Source: Wocania_A spongiicola
GTDB taxonomy: Bacteria; Bacteroidota; Bacteroidia; Flavobacteriales; Flavobacteriaceae
Direction of reading: 5' to 3'
Assembly: GCF_023502325.1 (NCBI RefSeq)
Contig: NZ_JAMFLZ010000003.1
Location: forward strand, 434,001 to 498,000
DNA length: 64,000 bases
Shown: one piece after another, positions 53,262 through 61,955 of the stretch
Layout: every line of letters begins with the position of its first letter
Numbering within the stretch: the stretch's first letter is position 1
Program-made: the position numbers and the translations under genes
Notes under the pieces: model-generated
What the model was told of the DNA's origin: nothing
The model's input: the letters and a program-made list of their open reading frames with translations, nothing else
Database searches by the model: none

Positions 53262-54228
53262 TACTGCCTATTTCTTCTAAAATCTTATAATTTTCTTTTG
53301 GAGGCTCAATTACTTTTCCAAATAATTTATCCTTCCAATTACTCCAATTATATTTTTTGGATAAGATGAAAAGTAAAATTGGAAATACTACAAAAACTGG
53401 AACAAATATTTCTGCTAAACCCATTTTTTCTGGATCAGACATATCCTTCAATATTGAATCTGTTTGAAATGCAGTCCAATCAGCTGTAACTAAAAGTGCT
53501 GTAAACAAATTATTTGCTGCATGAAATCCTAAAGCCAACTCTAAGCCTTCATCCATAAGTGTTATGATTCCTAAAAACAAGCCTGTGCCAATGTAATATA
53601 CCATAATTACATAGCCTAATTTATCTACTTCGGGGTTTGCGATATGAAGCAAGCCAAATCCAACAGAAGTAATTAATAAAGGAGCCCATTTATTTTTAAA
53701 AATCACCCCAATACCTTGCATTAAATATCCTCTAAACAAATATTCTTCAAAGCTCGTTTGTAGCGGTACTAGTAAAATAGCAATAACACATAAAATTAGA
53801 AATGGCTTTAAGTTAAAATTAAAAACATAATCTTCTGGAGTAAAGAAAAAATAATCTACAAGAACGAAACTACTAGATACAATTCCCCAAAGTAAGAATA
53901 TAAACCAAAACCGCTTCCAATCTATTTTTTTTCGTGTGGTTGTTAAATGAGTGATAGATTGTTTATGAAGAAACTTTGCTGTAAACAGTAACCCTACTAA
54001 CCCAATAGCAAAGGATAAAAGCATTAAAAACAAAAACAAATTATTTCCCAAAAGTGTAACCATTTGTGGTATATCAGTGGGAATTTCTCCTGTACCAATG
54101 GCTTTAATTCCAATCGCAACAAATAAAGGAACCATACCTACTAATTGCCATGCAATAAAAACAATTACTACACCTACCAAATATCTCCACCAATCATGCA
54201 ACACATTAAATGTTTGAGCTATATACAT
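53245..54228 (-). CDS. CPBP-family intramembrane metalloprotease-like protein
   Basis: The 327-aa product has about eight membrane segments and the CPBP (Abi/Rce1) motifs: SFEEYLFRGYLMQG (EE..xR), FGLLHIANP (second motif with His) and GFHAANNLF (third His). These are the glutamate and histidines of the intramembrane peptidase family. Its place between menC and menE, with 9 bases to menC and a 17-base overlap with menE, shows that it belongs to this operon, but CPBP proteins have no known part in menaquinone synthesis. Confidence 0.88.
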   Translation of the reverse strand: MYIAQTFNVLHDWWRYLVGVVIVFIAWQLVGMVPLFVAIGIKAIGTGEIPTDIPQMVTLLGNNLFLFLMLLSFAIGLVGLLFTAKFLHKQSITHLTTTRKKIDWKRFWFIFLLWGIVSSSFVLVDYFFFTPEDYVFNFNLKPFLILCVIAILLVPLQTSFEEYLFRGYLMQGIGVIFKNKWAPLLITSVGFGLLHIANPEVDKLGYVIMVYYIGTGLFLGIITLMDEGLELALGFHAANNLFTALLVTADWTAFQTDSILKDMSDPEKMGLAEIFVPVFVVFPILLFILSKKYNWSNWKDKLFGKVIEPPKENYKILEEIGSSDTQL

Positions 54229-54237
54229 ACCTATTTC

Positions 54238-55272
54238 TTATAAGTTAAATTTCCAATTAATACTATCATTATATTGCAATGTACCATTTTTAACTTGCAA
54301 TGGGCTATCAAAATTATTAGTAAACAATGCACCAGTACCTAAGCCTTGAGGTAAATCACTTTGTTTACTATAAGTATATTGAGTTATAGCATTTAGTCCA
54401 ACATTACTTTCCAAAGCACTAGTAATCCACCAACCAATATTTTGATTTTCAGCCATACTAATCCAATCATCACTTCCTTTAAATCCTCCAATTAAACTAG
54501 GTTTTAAAATAATGTATTGCGGATTTATAGTTTGTAGTAATTCCTGCTTTTTTGTTACAGTAAAAACACCTATTAATTCTTCATCTAAAGCAATTGGTAA
54601 CGGGGTAACTTCACACAGCTTAGCCATATCTTCAATTTGGCCTTGTTTTATAGGTTGTTCTATAGAGTGCAAATCGAATTCTGATAGTACTTTTAATTTC
54701 TCTAAAGCTTCATTTTTAGAAAAAGCACCATTAGCATCCACACGCAATTCTATATCTTTTGATGAAAACTCTTTTCTAATAGATCTTATAAGATTAATTT
54801 CTGTTTGAAAATCAATTGCCCCAATTTTCATTTTAATACAATTAAATCCAGATGAAATTTTATCTTTTATTTGTTGCTTCATAAATTCTTCTGAACCCAT
54901 CCAAATAAGGCCATTTATCGGAATTGAAGCTTTGCTTTTAGTGAAGTCAGACGGAAACAACTCGAATTCATTTTCGCTCTTCAAAGACTTAAATGCCATT
55001 TCTAAACCAAACTGAATGCTAGGAAATTCAATAAGTTGTTTAACCAAAACATCTAAACCTAGATTTATGTGTTTGCAAACCCATTGCAATTTTTCTTCAT
55101 AATCTGGTCTATCATCAATTGATAGTCCTCTAAATAAACCACATTCACCAACACCTCTTTTTTCATCGTGCTCTAATACAATAAACCAAGTTTCTTTAGT
55201 TTTTAAAACGCCACGGGATGTCCCGCTTGGGTTTTTAAAATTCAAAATATATCTATGGTAAGTAGCAATCAT
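54238..55272 (-). CDS. menC: O-succinylbenzoate synthase
   Basis: The 344-aa product is an enolase-superfamily enzyme. Motifs are IKMKIG (catalytic Lys), LRVDANGAFS (metal Asp), IEQPIKQG (metal Glu), ALDEEL (metal Asp) and ILKPSLIGG (second Lys), all in the right order. It turns SHCHC into o-succinylbenzoate. The ATG at 55272 is preferred to the one at 55293 since MIATYHRYIL matches the family's start. A TATTTTTG box at 55281-55288 (minus strand) is only a few bases upstream, so the mRNA may be almost leaderless. Confidence 0.92.
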   Translation of the reverse strand: MIATYHRYILNFKNPSGTSRGVLKTKETWFIVLEHDEKRGVGECGLFRGLSIDDRPDYEEKLQWVCKHINLGLDVLVKQLIEFPSIQFGLEMAFKSLKSENEFELFPSDFTKSKASIPINGLIWMGSEEFMKQQIKDKISSGFNCIKMKIGAIDFQTEINLIRSIRKEFSSKDIELRVDANGAFSKNEALEKLKVLSEFDLHSIEQPIKQGQIEDMAKLCEVTPLPIALDEELIGVFTVTKKQELLQTINPQYIILKPSLIGGFKGSDDWISMAENQNIGWWITSALESNVGLNAITQYTYSKQSDLPQGLGTGALFTNNFDSPLQVKNGTLQYNDSINWKFNL

Positions 55273-55339
55273 ATAGTTTTCAAAAATAATCAATAAAAAT
55301 GTTTAATTTGTAAACCATTTAGAACAAATTTTAAAAGCA

Positions 55340-56266
55340 ATGCATAGTCCTGAGTTTCCTAACATAATCCTATTTGCTATTCCTTTTTTTGTGCTTTCTA
55401 TGCTAGTAGAATTGTATGTTACAGTAAAAGAAGGCATAAATACTTATGAAAAAAAAGATGCTATATCATCAATTACAATGGGTTTGGGCAATGTGTTTTT
55501 AGGGTATTTCAGTAAAGCTGTTGTATTATTTTCATTTTTACTTATATATGAAAACTTTAGACTCTTTACAATTCCTGTTACTTGGTGGAGTTTTATTCTT
55601 ATCTTCTTTGCAGATGATATTGCTTATTACTGGTTTCATAGAATATCGCATGAATGTCGTTTGTTTTGGGCATCGCATGTAGTGCATCATTCATCTCAAC
55701 ACTACAATTTAAGTACAGCCTTAAGGCAAACATGGTCTGGTGGGTTTTACACCTTTATTTTCTGGCTATGGCTACCTCTTATTGGGTTTCATCCAGCTAT
55801 GATTATGCTTCAAATGTCTATTAGTTTATTATATCAATTTTGGATACATACCGAAACTATTGATAAAATGCCCAAATGGTTTGAAGCTGTTTTTAATACC
55901 CCATCACACCACAGAGTACATCATGGTAAAAATCCTATTTATTTAGATAGAAACCATGCTGGTATTCTTATTATTTGGGATAAGTTTTTTGGCACATTCC
56001 AGCCAGAACTTAAAGATGAAAAAGTGATTTATGGATTGGTAAAAAATATCAACACTTACAATCCTATTAAAATTGCTTTTATTGAATGGATAAACATGTT
56101 TAAAGATGTGTTTTCTGGAAAAAAATCAATAAACAGTAGATTGTTATATTTTATAAAACCACCAGGTTGGAAACACGACGGTTCTGGAAAAATTTCTGAT
56201 GATTTACGAAAAGAATGGTTGGATTCAGTTAACAGAAATCAACCCTCAGTATATAGCAAGAAATAA
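55340..56266 (+). CDS. Sterol desaturase/fatty acid hydroxylase-family membrane protein
   Basis: The 308-aa product has four to five membrane segments and the three histidine boxes of the di-iron hydroxylase family: HRISHE, HVVHHSSQHYN and HHRVHHGK. Such enzymes hydroxylate or desaturate lipids in the inner membrane; bacterial members act on sterol-like, carotenoid or fatty-acid substrates. It is the only plus-strand gene in the menaquinone region and lies between menC and the UPF0173 gene, so it splits the operon. Confidence 0.9.
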   Translation: MHSPEFPNIILFAIPFFVLSMLVELYVTVKEGINTYEKKDAISSITMGLGNVFLGYFSKAVVLFSFLLIYENFRLFTIPVTWWSFILIFFADDIAYYWFHRISHECRLFWASHVVHHSSQHYNLSTALRQTWSGGFYTFIFWLWLPLIGFHPAMIMLQMSISLLYQFWIHTETIDKMPKWFEAVFNTPSHHRVHHGKNPIYLDRNHAGILIIWDKFFGTFQPELKDEKVIYGLVKNINTYNPIKIAFIEWINMFKDVFSGKKSINSRLLYFIKPPGWKHDGSGKISDDLRKEWLDSVNRNQPSVYSKK

Positions 56267-56274
56267 TCAAACAT

Positions 56275-56952
56275 TTATAGCTCTAAACTTCCCCCAATCT
56301 TAAGAAGCATTAAATCTTTATCTTTTTCAAAAAACTTGCGTTTAGCAACTTCATGATCTATTTCTATATATCCAAAAGTGTCAAAATGATAACCTAAAAT
56401 TTTATCGCATTCCACAAAATCACTTGCTAAAATAGCATCATCAATTCCCATGGTAAAATTATCGCCAATAGGTAAAATAGCTAAATCTAACTTGGTTTGA
56501 AGTGGAATTAATTTCATATCAAAAGTTAAAGCTGTATCGCCAGCTATATAAATATTTTTATGTTCGCCTTCAATTACAAAACCACCAGGTTGTCCGCCAT
56601 AACTCCCGTCTGGAAATGAAGACGTGTGAATGGCATTTACATATTTTACAGTACCAAATTCAAAATCCCATTGCCCTCCATGATTCATTGGATGTCCTTC
56701 TAAACCCAGATTTCCAAAATATGTAACAATTTCATAATTAGATATAATGACAGCATTGGTGCGTTTTGCAATAGTTTCAACGTCTAAGATATGATCTTGA
56801 TGTGCATGCGTTACTAAAATATAATCTGCTTTAAGATTATTAATGTCTATACTAGAAGCATTAGGGTTTCCTGTTATAAATGGATCGACCAAAATATGAG
56901 TATCTCCAATCTGAATTCCTAAACTAGCGTGTCCATAAAATGTAATTTTCAT
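56275..56952 (-). CDS. UPF0173-type metal-dependent hydrolase
   Basis: The 225-aa product is a metallo-beta-lactamase-fold protein of the UPF0173 type. The zinc motif THAHQDH is at residues 48-54 (H49, H51, D53, H54), a further His in MNHGGQWDF and an Asp in IAGDTALTFDMKL, ending with a conserved GYHFDTFGYI. The enzyme's substrate is unknown in this family. It lies 33 bases after the frameshifted secreted protein on the same strand. Confidence 0.92.
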   Translation of the reverse strand: MKITFYGHASLGIQIGDTHILVDPFITGNPNASSIDINNLKADYILVTHAHQDHILDVETIAKRTNAVIISNYEIVTYFGNLGLEGHPMNHGGQWDFEFGTVKYVNAIHTSSFPDGSYGGQPGGFVIEGEHKNIYIAGDTALTFDMKLIPLQTKLDLAILPIGDNFTMGIDDAILASDFVECDKILGYHFDTFGYIEIDHEVAKRKFFEKDKDLMLLKIGGSLEL

Positions 56953-56985
56953 GCCTATTATTTTTATTTATAAAAAATAGTGATT

Positions 56986-58481
56986 TTACTCCAAAATTAA
57001 AAATTGTTTTTTACCACCACTTCTACTAATAGTAATAAAACGTTCGCCATTATAAACTCCAAAATATGGCATATAAAAGGTGTTCCCTTTATTATCTTGA
57101 ATTTTGTTATATGAAACTTCTCCACTATCACTAAAAACAATATCATATAACGATGACGATTCAAATAAACCTTTTGAAACTTTTACTCTACCATCTTCCT
57201 TTTCGGTTAAATTCTTTCCGGAATTTAAAATAACATGTAATTCATCATTTTTAATAAATGCATTATATGATGGCACTTGATCTCTTTTAAAAATGCTTCT
57301 AGCCCATTCTAATTCATTTGCTGCGTTAAGTTTTAAAACAAGTACATTATTGTAATGATAAACAGTTTGCATATACCCTCCTCCAGCTCCAGTAGACACA
57401 TAAACGGTAGTAATAAAAAACTCTTCAGCCAACAAATAGGTATTGCCTTTATTGTCATCAATTACATAATCTACGTAGTAACTTGACAACTCTTTACCTT
57501 TGTTTTTCTTTCTCTTTGCTTTGTTTTCATTATATAAATCTTTGTAAACGGCTTCAGGGAGTTTAAATGATTTATTTTGAGAAATTTGCATGTTAGCCGT
57601 ATCTACATTAAAGATTAATGCACCTTTAATTTTACCTGCTCTTTCTTCAGAATAAAAACCAAGTAATCGTATTTGGTTTTTAATATTTGAAATAATTAAT
57701 GAGCTAATATGCTCTTCTTTACTAAAATTAATTGTTTGAGTTATTACTTCAGAATCAGATATTTTATTTAAAACAAAATCATAATTGGCTTTACCTTCTT
57801 TTTTTTGAGATCTACCTTCTAAATATAACTTTCCAAGAGCATAAACATTGGCATTATCATCTATTGATAAATCATTAGCCTCATAAAATTTATCTGTATT
57901 CTCTTGATAGTTTACTTTATAGATTAAATTTAAGCTTTCGGAATCGTAAACATGAACAGTATACGAATTAGAATGTTTTTTAATATTATCAGTAGAAACA
58001 ACAAAATATTTACCATTTGGCGACATTGCAAAGCCGGTTTCACGTTTATTTTCTCCAGAAAATATACTTCGGTTTTTTTCTAATTCTATTCTAAAAAGTT
58101 TGGTTTTTTTATGAGAGCCATCAATAATATTAAATTCATGACAATAAACAATACGCTCCTTTTTTGAGGGTGAAAAAACCGTAAATACTTTCATGGTGTT
58201 ATCAAAAGACAAATCGCCATAAAAATTTTCTTTCTTATCTACAGGAATTAAAATGTTTTTAACTCTGTCAAGTGACTCATTAAAAACATCAAACAGTAAG
58301 TTTTTTTGCTATTTCTAACAATGCCTGTTAATCCTGATTGTGATGTGTGAATTGAAAGGACTGCTCCAGATCTTACTTTATCTTTAAATTCAGCGCTTTC
58401 TTTTGCTTTTAAATTTGATTTACTTTGAGCAAAACTGAAAACCGATATCAAGAATAAAAAACTAAAGATTACTTTTTTCAT
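56986..58481 (-). pseudogene. Secreted protein of about 498 residues split by a one-base frameshift in an A-run
   Basis: Two reading frames lie in the minus direction. The first (58481 to 58248) encodes a signal peptide (MKKVIFSFLFLISVFSFA) and about 50 residues of mature protein. The second (from 58212 to 56986, starting artificially at a TTG) encodes the other 400 residues. At 58301-58307 the minus strand reads AGC AAA AAA ACT. If one more A is added, the frame continues as SKKNLLFDVFNESLDRVKN and joins the second frame without a stop. So it is one gene with a single-base deletion, a sequencing error in the homopolymer, or -1 frameshifting. The large part has repeated-strand propeller-like character (FAMSPNGKYFVVSTDNI) and no family I can name. 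Confidence 0.8.
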
Positions 58482-58485
58482 TAGG

Positions 58486-59394
58486 TTAGATTTGAATTAA
58501 ATGCCCTACTCCCATTAAAATAGCTAGAAATACGGTTGTTAATGCTAGTTTTTTTAATTCTGGATCCAACAATTTTGGGTCTGTAGTACTATTTACTTTT
58601 TTAATATGAATTAGTAAGGGAATATAAGCTATAGCAAAAATTAAATTATACGGAGATGAATAATATAAGATGCCAAACAGCATTGATAAAGCAATAGCCA
58701 AACCTATAAGTATAGTGTGATATACTTTAACTTTGTTTTGACCTAATTTAACTGCAAATGTGATTTTATTTGATTTTTCGTCTGAAACAATATCTCGCAT
58801 ATTATTCAAATTTAAAACCCCCATACTTAACAATCCAATAGTACAAGCAGGTAAAAAAACTACATGATCTATAGTTTTGGCAAATAAAACATAACAGCCA
58901 ATAACACTTACCAATCCAAAGAAAACAAATACAAAAACATCTCCTAACCCCTTATAGCCATAGGCATTATTACCCACAGTATAGCGAATTGCAGCAACTA
59001 TACAGGCAATACCTAATGCAAAGAAAAGCATTGTAAGCAAAAAGTGTTTCACACCAAAAGCTGAAAATATTAATGCAAAAGCTAAGCCTATTGAAATTAA
59101 AATATTAATTCTAATAGCATTAAACATATCATCTGGAGAGATTTTACCACTTTGAATTGCGCGTTCTGGACCTATTCTATCATCATTATCTGTACCTTTA
59201 ACACCATCGCCATAATCATTTGCTAGATTAGACAATATTTGTAAACTTAATGTGGTTAAAATAGCAAGAATAAATATTTTCCAATTAAAATAACCATTGT
59301 ATTCTGCTAGACAAGATGCTAATATTATTCCCGAAATCGATAATGGTAGCGTTCTTAAACGCATTGTTGAAACCCAAAGAGAGATATTTTTCAT
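58486..59394 (-). CDS. menA: 1,4-dihydroxy-2-naphthoate polyprenyltransferase
   Basis: The 302-aa product is a UbiA-family prenyltransferase with about eight membrane segments. The two Asp-rich motifs are NLANDYGDGVKGTDNDDR and NNMRDIVSDEKSNKITFAV, which bind Mg-prenyl diphosphate. It attaches the side chain to DHNA to make demethylmenaquinone. The ATG at 59394 follows the menB stop by one base and is preferred to an upstream start that would add 22 residues reading through the menB end. It is followed by the frameshifted gene at 5 bases. Confidence 0.93.
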   Translation of the reverse strand: MKNISLWVSTMRLRTLPLSISGIILASCLAEYNGYFNWKIFILAILTTLSLQILSNLANDYGDGVKGTDNDDRIGPERAIQSGKISPDDMFNAIRINILISIGLAFALIFSAFGVKHFLLTMLFFALGIACIVAAIRYTVGNNAYGYKGLGDVFVFVFFGLVSVIGCYVLFAKTIDHVVFLPACTIGLLSMGVLNLNNMRDIVSDEKSNKITFAVKLGQNKVKVYHTILIGLAIALSMLFGILYYSSPYNLIFAIAYIPLLIHIKKVNSTTDPKLLDPELKKLALTTVFLAILMGVGHLIQI

Positions 59395-59395
59395 T

Positions 59396-60235
59396 TTACG
59401 GAATCCATTTTTTTTCAAAGTTAGGCTTACGTTTTTCAAGAAAGGCATTTCTACCTTCAATAGCTTCGTCTGTCATATAAGCTAAACGTGTTGCTTCTCC
59501 TGCAAACACTTGTTGCCCTACCATACCATCATCTGTTAAATTCATAGCAAATTTTAGCATTTTAATTGAAGTTGGTGATTTTGCTAATATTTCTTGAGCC
59601 CATTGATACGCTGTATCTTCAAGCTCATCATGAGGAATTACAGCATTTACCATTCCCATTTCATATGCTTCTTGCGCTGAATAGTTTCTTCCTAAAAAGA
59701 AAATTTCTCGTGCTTTTTTCTGACCGACCATTTTTGCTAAATAAGCAGAGCCATAGCCGCCATCAAAACTAGTTACATCAGCATCAGTTTGTTTAAAAAT
59801 AGCATGCTCTTTACTTGCCAAGGTTAAATCACAAATTACATGTAAGCTATGTCCACCTCCAACCGCCCAACCAGGAACCACAGCAATAACTGCTTTTGGC
59901 ATAAAACGAATGAGTCGTTGCACTTCCAAAATGTTTAAACGATGATAACCATCTTCTCCTACATAACCTTGATGTCCCCTAGCTTTTTGGTCGCCACCTG
60001 AGCAAAAGCTCCAAATCCCATCTTTAGTTGATGGTCCCTCAGCAGACAATAAAACTACACCTATATTTACATCTTCATTAGCATCATAAAAAGCATCGTA
60101 TAGCTCACTTGTGGTTTTTGGCCTGAACGCATTTCTAACATCTGGTCTGTTAAATGCAATTCTTGCAACACCTTTATATTTTTTATAGGTAATATCTTGA
60201 TATTCTTTAGCGGTTACCCATTTTGCTTGATCCAT
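59396..60235 (-). CDS. menB: 1,4-dihydroxy-2-naphthoyl-CoA synthase
   Basis: The 279-aa product is a crotonase-fold enzyme; the specific MenB features are FRPKTTSELYDAF, SFCSGGDQKARG (oxyanion loop), VPGWAVGGGHSLHVICDLTL and TDADVTSFDGGYGSAYLA with the family's catalytic Asp/Ser, and the C-terminal AFLEKRKPNF. It closes the second ring of menaquinone. It is the first gene of the menaquinone operon here, upstream of menA; menD, menF and menH are not in the window. Confidence 0.96.
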   Translation of the reverse strand: MDQAKWVTAKEYQDITYKKYKGVARIAFNRPDVRNAFRPKTTSELYDAFYDANEDVNIGVVLLSAEGPSTKDGIWSFCSGGDQKARGHQGYVGEDGYHRLNILEVQRLIRFMPKAVIAVVPGWAVGGGHSLHVICDLTLASKEHAIFKQTDADVTSFDGGYGSAYLAKMVGQKKAREIFFLGRNYSAQEAYEMGMVNAVIPHDELEDTAYQWAQEILAKSPTSIKMLKFAMNLTDDGMVGQQVFAGEATRLAYMTDEAIEGRNAFLEKRKPNFEKKWIP

Positions 60236-60250
60236 TTTTTATATTTTAGT

Positions 60251-60258
60251 CAAAAATA
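60251..60258 (-). promoter_or_regulatory. Candidate -7 box (TATTTTTG) of the menB operon
   Basis: The minus-strand sequence TATTTTTG is an exact TAnnTTTG match, 16 bases before the menB ATG, giving a short leader. The -33 element is weak. It also lies close to the divergent C1-peptidase start. Confidence 0.45.
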
Positions 60259-60289
60259 AATTTTATTTCATTAAAACACTTACTTAGCC

Positions 60290-61396
60290 ATGAAAAATAG
60301 TATTTCAATTGTTATTTTCCTTTTTGTTGCACTTATAGGTTATACCCAATCTTATGAATTTGAAACTATTATAGATTTAGAAACAACCGATGTTATTAGT
60401 CAAGGTAGCACAGGGACTTGTTGGAGTTTTTCAACATCATCATTTTTGGAAAGTGAAATAATGCGTATTACAGGAAAAAAAATAGACTTGTCTGAAATGT
60501 ATACGGTACGAAATACTTATCCCAAAAAAGCTTGGAATTATATAATGAGGCAAGGAAAAACTCAATTTAGTGAAGGTGGTTTAGCTCATGATGTGATGAA
60601 CAGTGTTGCGGAATATGGATTAGTTCCTAATAATATATATTCAGGTTTAGAAGACAATGCTACAAGGCATAATCATTCTGAAATGATAGCAGTTTTAAGA
60701 GGCTTATTAGATACATATATTGATAACCCTGGCAGACAATTATCTCCTAAATGGAAACAAGTAACGGAAAGTGTTTTAGATATTTACTTAGGTAAAAACG
60801 TGTCAAATTTTAGCTATGATGGGACTCAATATACTCCAAAATCATTTTTAGAAATGACAAAAATAAATCCAAAAGATTATATAAGTATTACATCGTTCTC
60901 TCATAAGCCGTTTAACACATACTTTATATTAAATATTCCTGACAATTTTTCTAATGGTAAATTTTTAAACATTAAGCTTGATGATTTGGTAGATATTACA
61001 AATAAAGCTTTAAAAGCAGGTTATACGATAGAATTGGATTGTGATGTAAGTGAAAAAACTTTTTCGTCAAAACACGGCTTAGCAGTAATTCCAAAAGATG
61101 TTAACAGTAAATTGGAGGCTTTACAAAAAGTATTACCAGAAAAGAGTATCTCACAAGAATTAAGACAACAAGAATTTGAGAATTATAATACAACAGATGA
61201 CCATTTAATGCACATTACTGGGATGCTAAAAGACCAAAATGGAACGATTTATTATAAAGTAAAAAACTCTTGGGGTAAGAATTCTGATCGTGTTGCTAAT
61301 AACGGATACATATATATGAGCGAAGCATATTTTAGATTAAAAACTATTTCTATTATGGTACATAAGGATGTTATTCCAACAGAAATATTGAATTAG
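60290..61396 (+). CDS. Secreted C1-family cysteine peptidase (bleomycin-hydrolase-like)
   Basis: The 368-aa product has a signal peptide (1 to about 19) and the papain-type active site: Gln38 and Cys44 in QGSTGTCWSFS, His308 in LMHITGM and Asn326 in KVKNSWGKN. The spacing and wording (ESEIMRITGKKIDLSEMY) resemble the aminopeptidase C/bleomycin hydrolase group, which is usually cytoplasmic; in Bacteroidota secreted copies occur. It should act in the periplasm. It is divergent from menB. Confidence 0.92.
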   Translation: MKNSISIVIFLFVALIGYTQSYEFETIIDLETTDVISQGSTGTCWSFSTSSFLESEIMRITGKKIDLSEMYTVRNTYPKKAWNYIMRQGKTQFSEGGLAHDVMNSVAEYGLVPNNIYSGLEDNATRHNHSEMIAVLRGLLDTYIDNPGRQLSPKWKQVTESVLDIYLGKNVSNFSYDGTQYTPKSFLEMTKINPKDYISITSFSHKPFNTYFILNIPDNFSNGKFLNIKLDDLVDITNKALKAGYTIELDCDVSEKTFSSKHGLAVIPKDVNSKLEALQKVLPEKSISQELRQQEFENYNTTDDHLMHITGMLKDQNGTIYYKVKNSWGKNSDRVANNGYIYMSEAYFRLKTISIMVHKDVIPTEILN

Positions 61397-61430
61397 GATA
61401 AAATAATTAAAAAATAAGATAAAAAACATA

Positions 61431-61460
61431 TTGTTTGTAGTCTTTTATTTATTAGTTTTG
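61431..61460 (+). promoter_or_regulatory. Promoter candidate for the first 58-aa membrane gene
   Basis: TTG at 61431-61433 and TAGTTTTG at 61453-61460 are separated by 19 bases, matching the Bacteroidota TTG-N17-23-TAnnTTTG promoter. The leader to the ATG at 61544 would be about 75 nt. Confidence 0.6.
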
Positions 61461-61543
61461 TAGCATAGTGAATTTTTATCGATAAAAATAGCATTTAAAC
61501 TGTTTTTTTTGTATTTTGTCGATAAGTAAATCCCAAAATACCT

Positions 61544-61720
61544 ATGTTATTAACAATTACTATTTCAATCACCGCATTAGTTGCAGTAAATTTTTTACTA
61601 TTAAAGTTTAGTAGTAATAAAATAAGCAGTAAGCCTAAAGTAAATAAGAAACCTATTGTTTTAAAGCCAGATATTGTTTTAGAACAAGAATCAAAAAGGC
61701 TTGCTCCTACAGGAAGTTAA
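61544..61720 (+). CDS. 58-aa membrane protein with C-terminal LAPTGS (copy 1)
   Basis: The ATG at 61544 opens a 58-codon frame. The N-terminus is a membrane segment (MLLTITISITALVAVNFLLL), followed by a basic linker with SNKISSKPKVNKKP and the C-terminus QESKRLAPTGS. A second gene of exactly the same length, with a similar start and an identical last six residues, follows at 61779. The family is unknown to me. The region between the C1-peptidase gene and ung is otherwise empty. Confidence 0.75.
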   Translation: MLLTITISITALVAVNFLLLKFSSNKISSKPKVNKKPIVLKPDIVLEQESKRLAPTGS

Positions 61721-61778
61721 TTTAAAATGTGACTAATATTTTAATTCGTGTCAAATATTTATAAAACAATTTTGACCG

Positions 61779-61955
61779 ATGCTTCTACATATATTTATTA
61801 TTGTTTCAAGCCTAGTTGCTTTAAACTTTTTATTGCTCTTTTTAAGTTGCAATAAAAGTATTGTTAGTAATAAAAAACTTGAAAACAAATCATTTACTGC
61901 ACAAAAAACTACCATTCAATTAGACCCAAATCCACTTGCTCCAACAGGAAGTTAG
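61779..61955 (+). CDS. 58-aa membrane protein with C-terminal LAPTGS (copy 2)
   Basis: The ATG at 61779 opens a 58-codon frame that is a paralogue of the gene at 61544: MLLHIFIIVSSLVALNFLLLF (shared MLL...LVALNFLLL), a CNKSIVSNKK linker in place of SNKISSKPK, and the same LAPTGS end. FLSC (Cys24) could be a lipid-attachment site that copy 1 lacks. Its last 47 bases overlap the 3' end of the convergent ung gene, which argues that the conserved tail is under selection. Confidence 0.75.
   Translation: MLLHIFIIVSSLVALNFLLLFLSCNKSIVSNKKLENKSFTAQKTTIQLDPNPLAPTGS

Noticed and set aside
61931..61955. LAPTGS tails as LPxTG sortase signals
   Set aside because: The residue order is not LPxTG, no hydrophobic segment and charged tail follow, and Gram-negative Bacteroidota do not use that pathway in this form.
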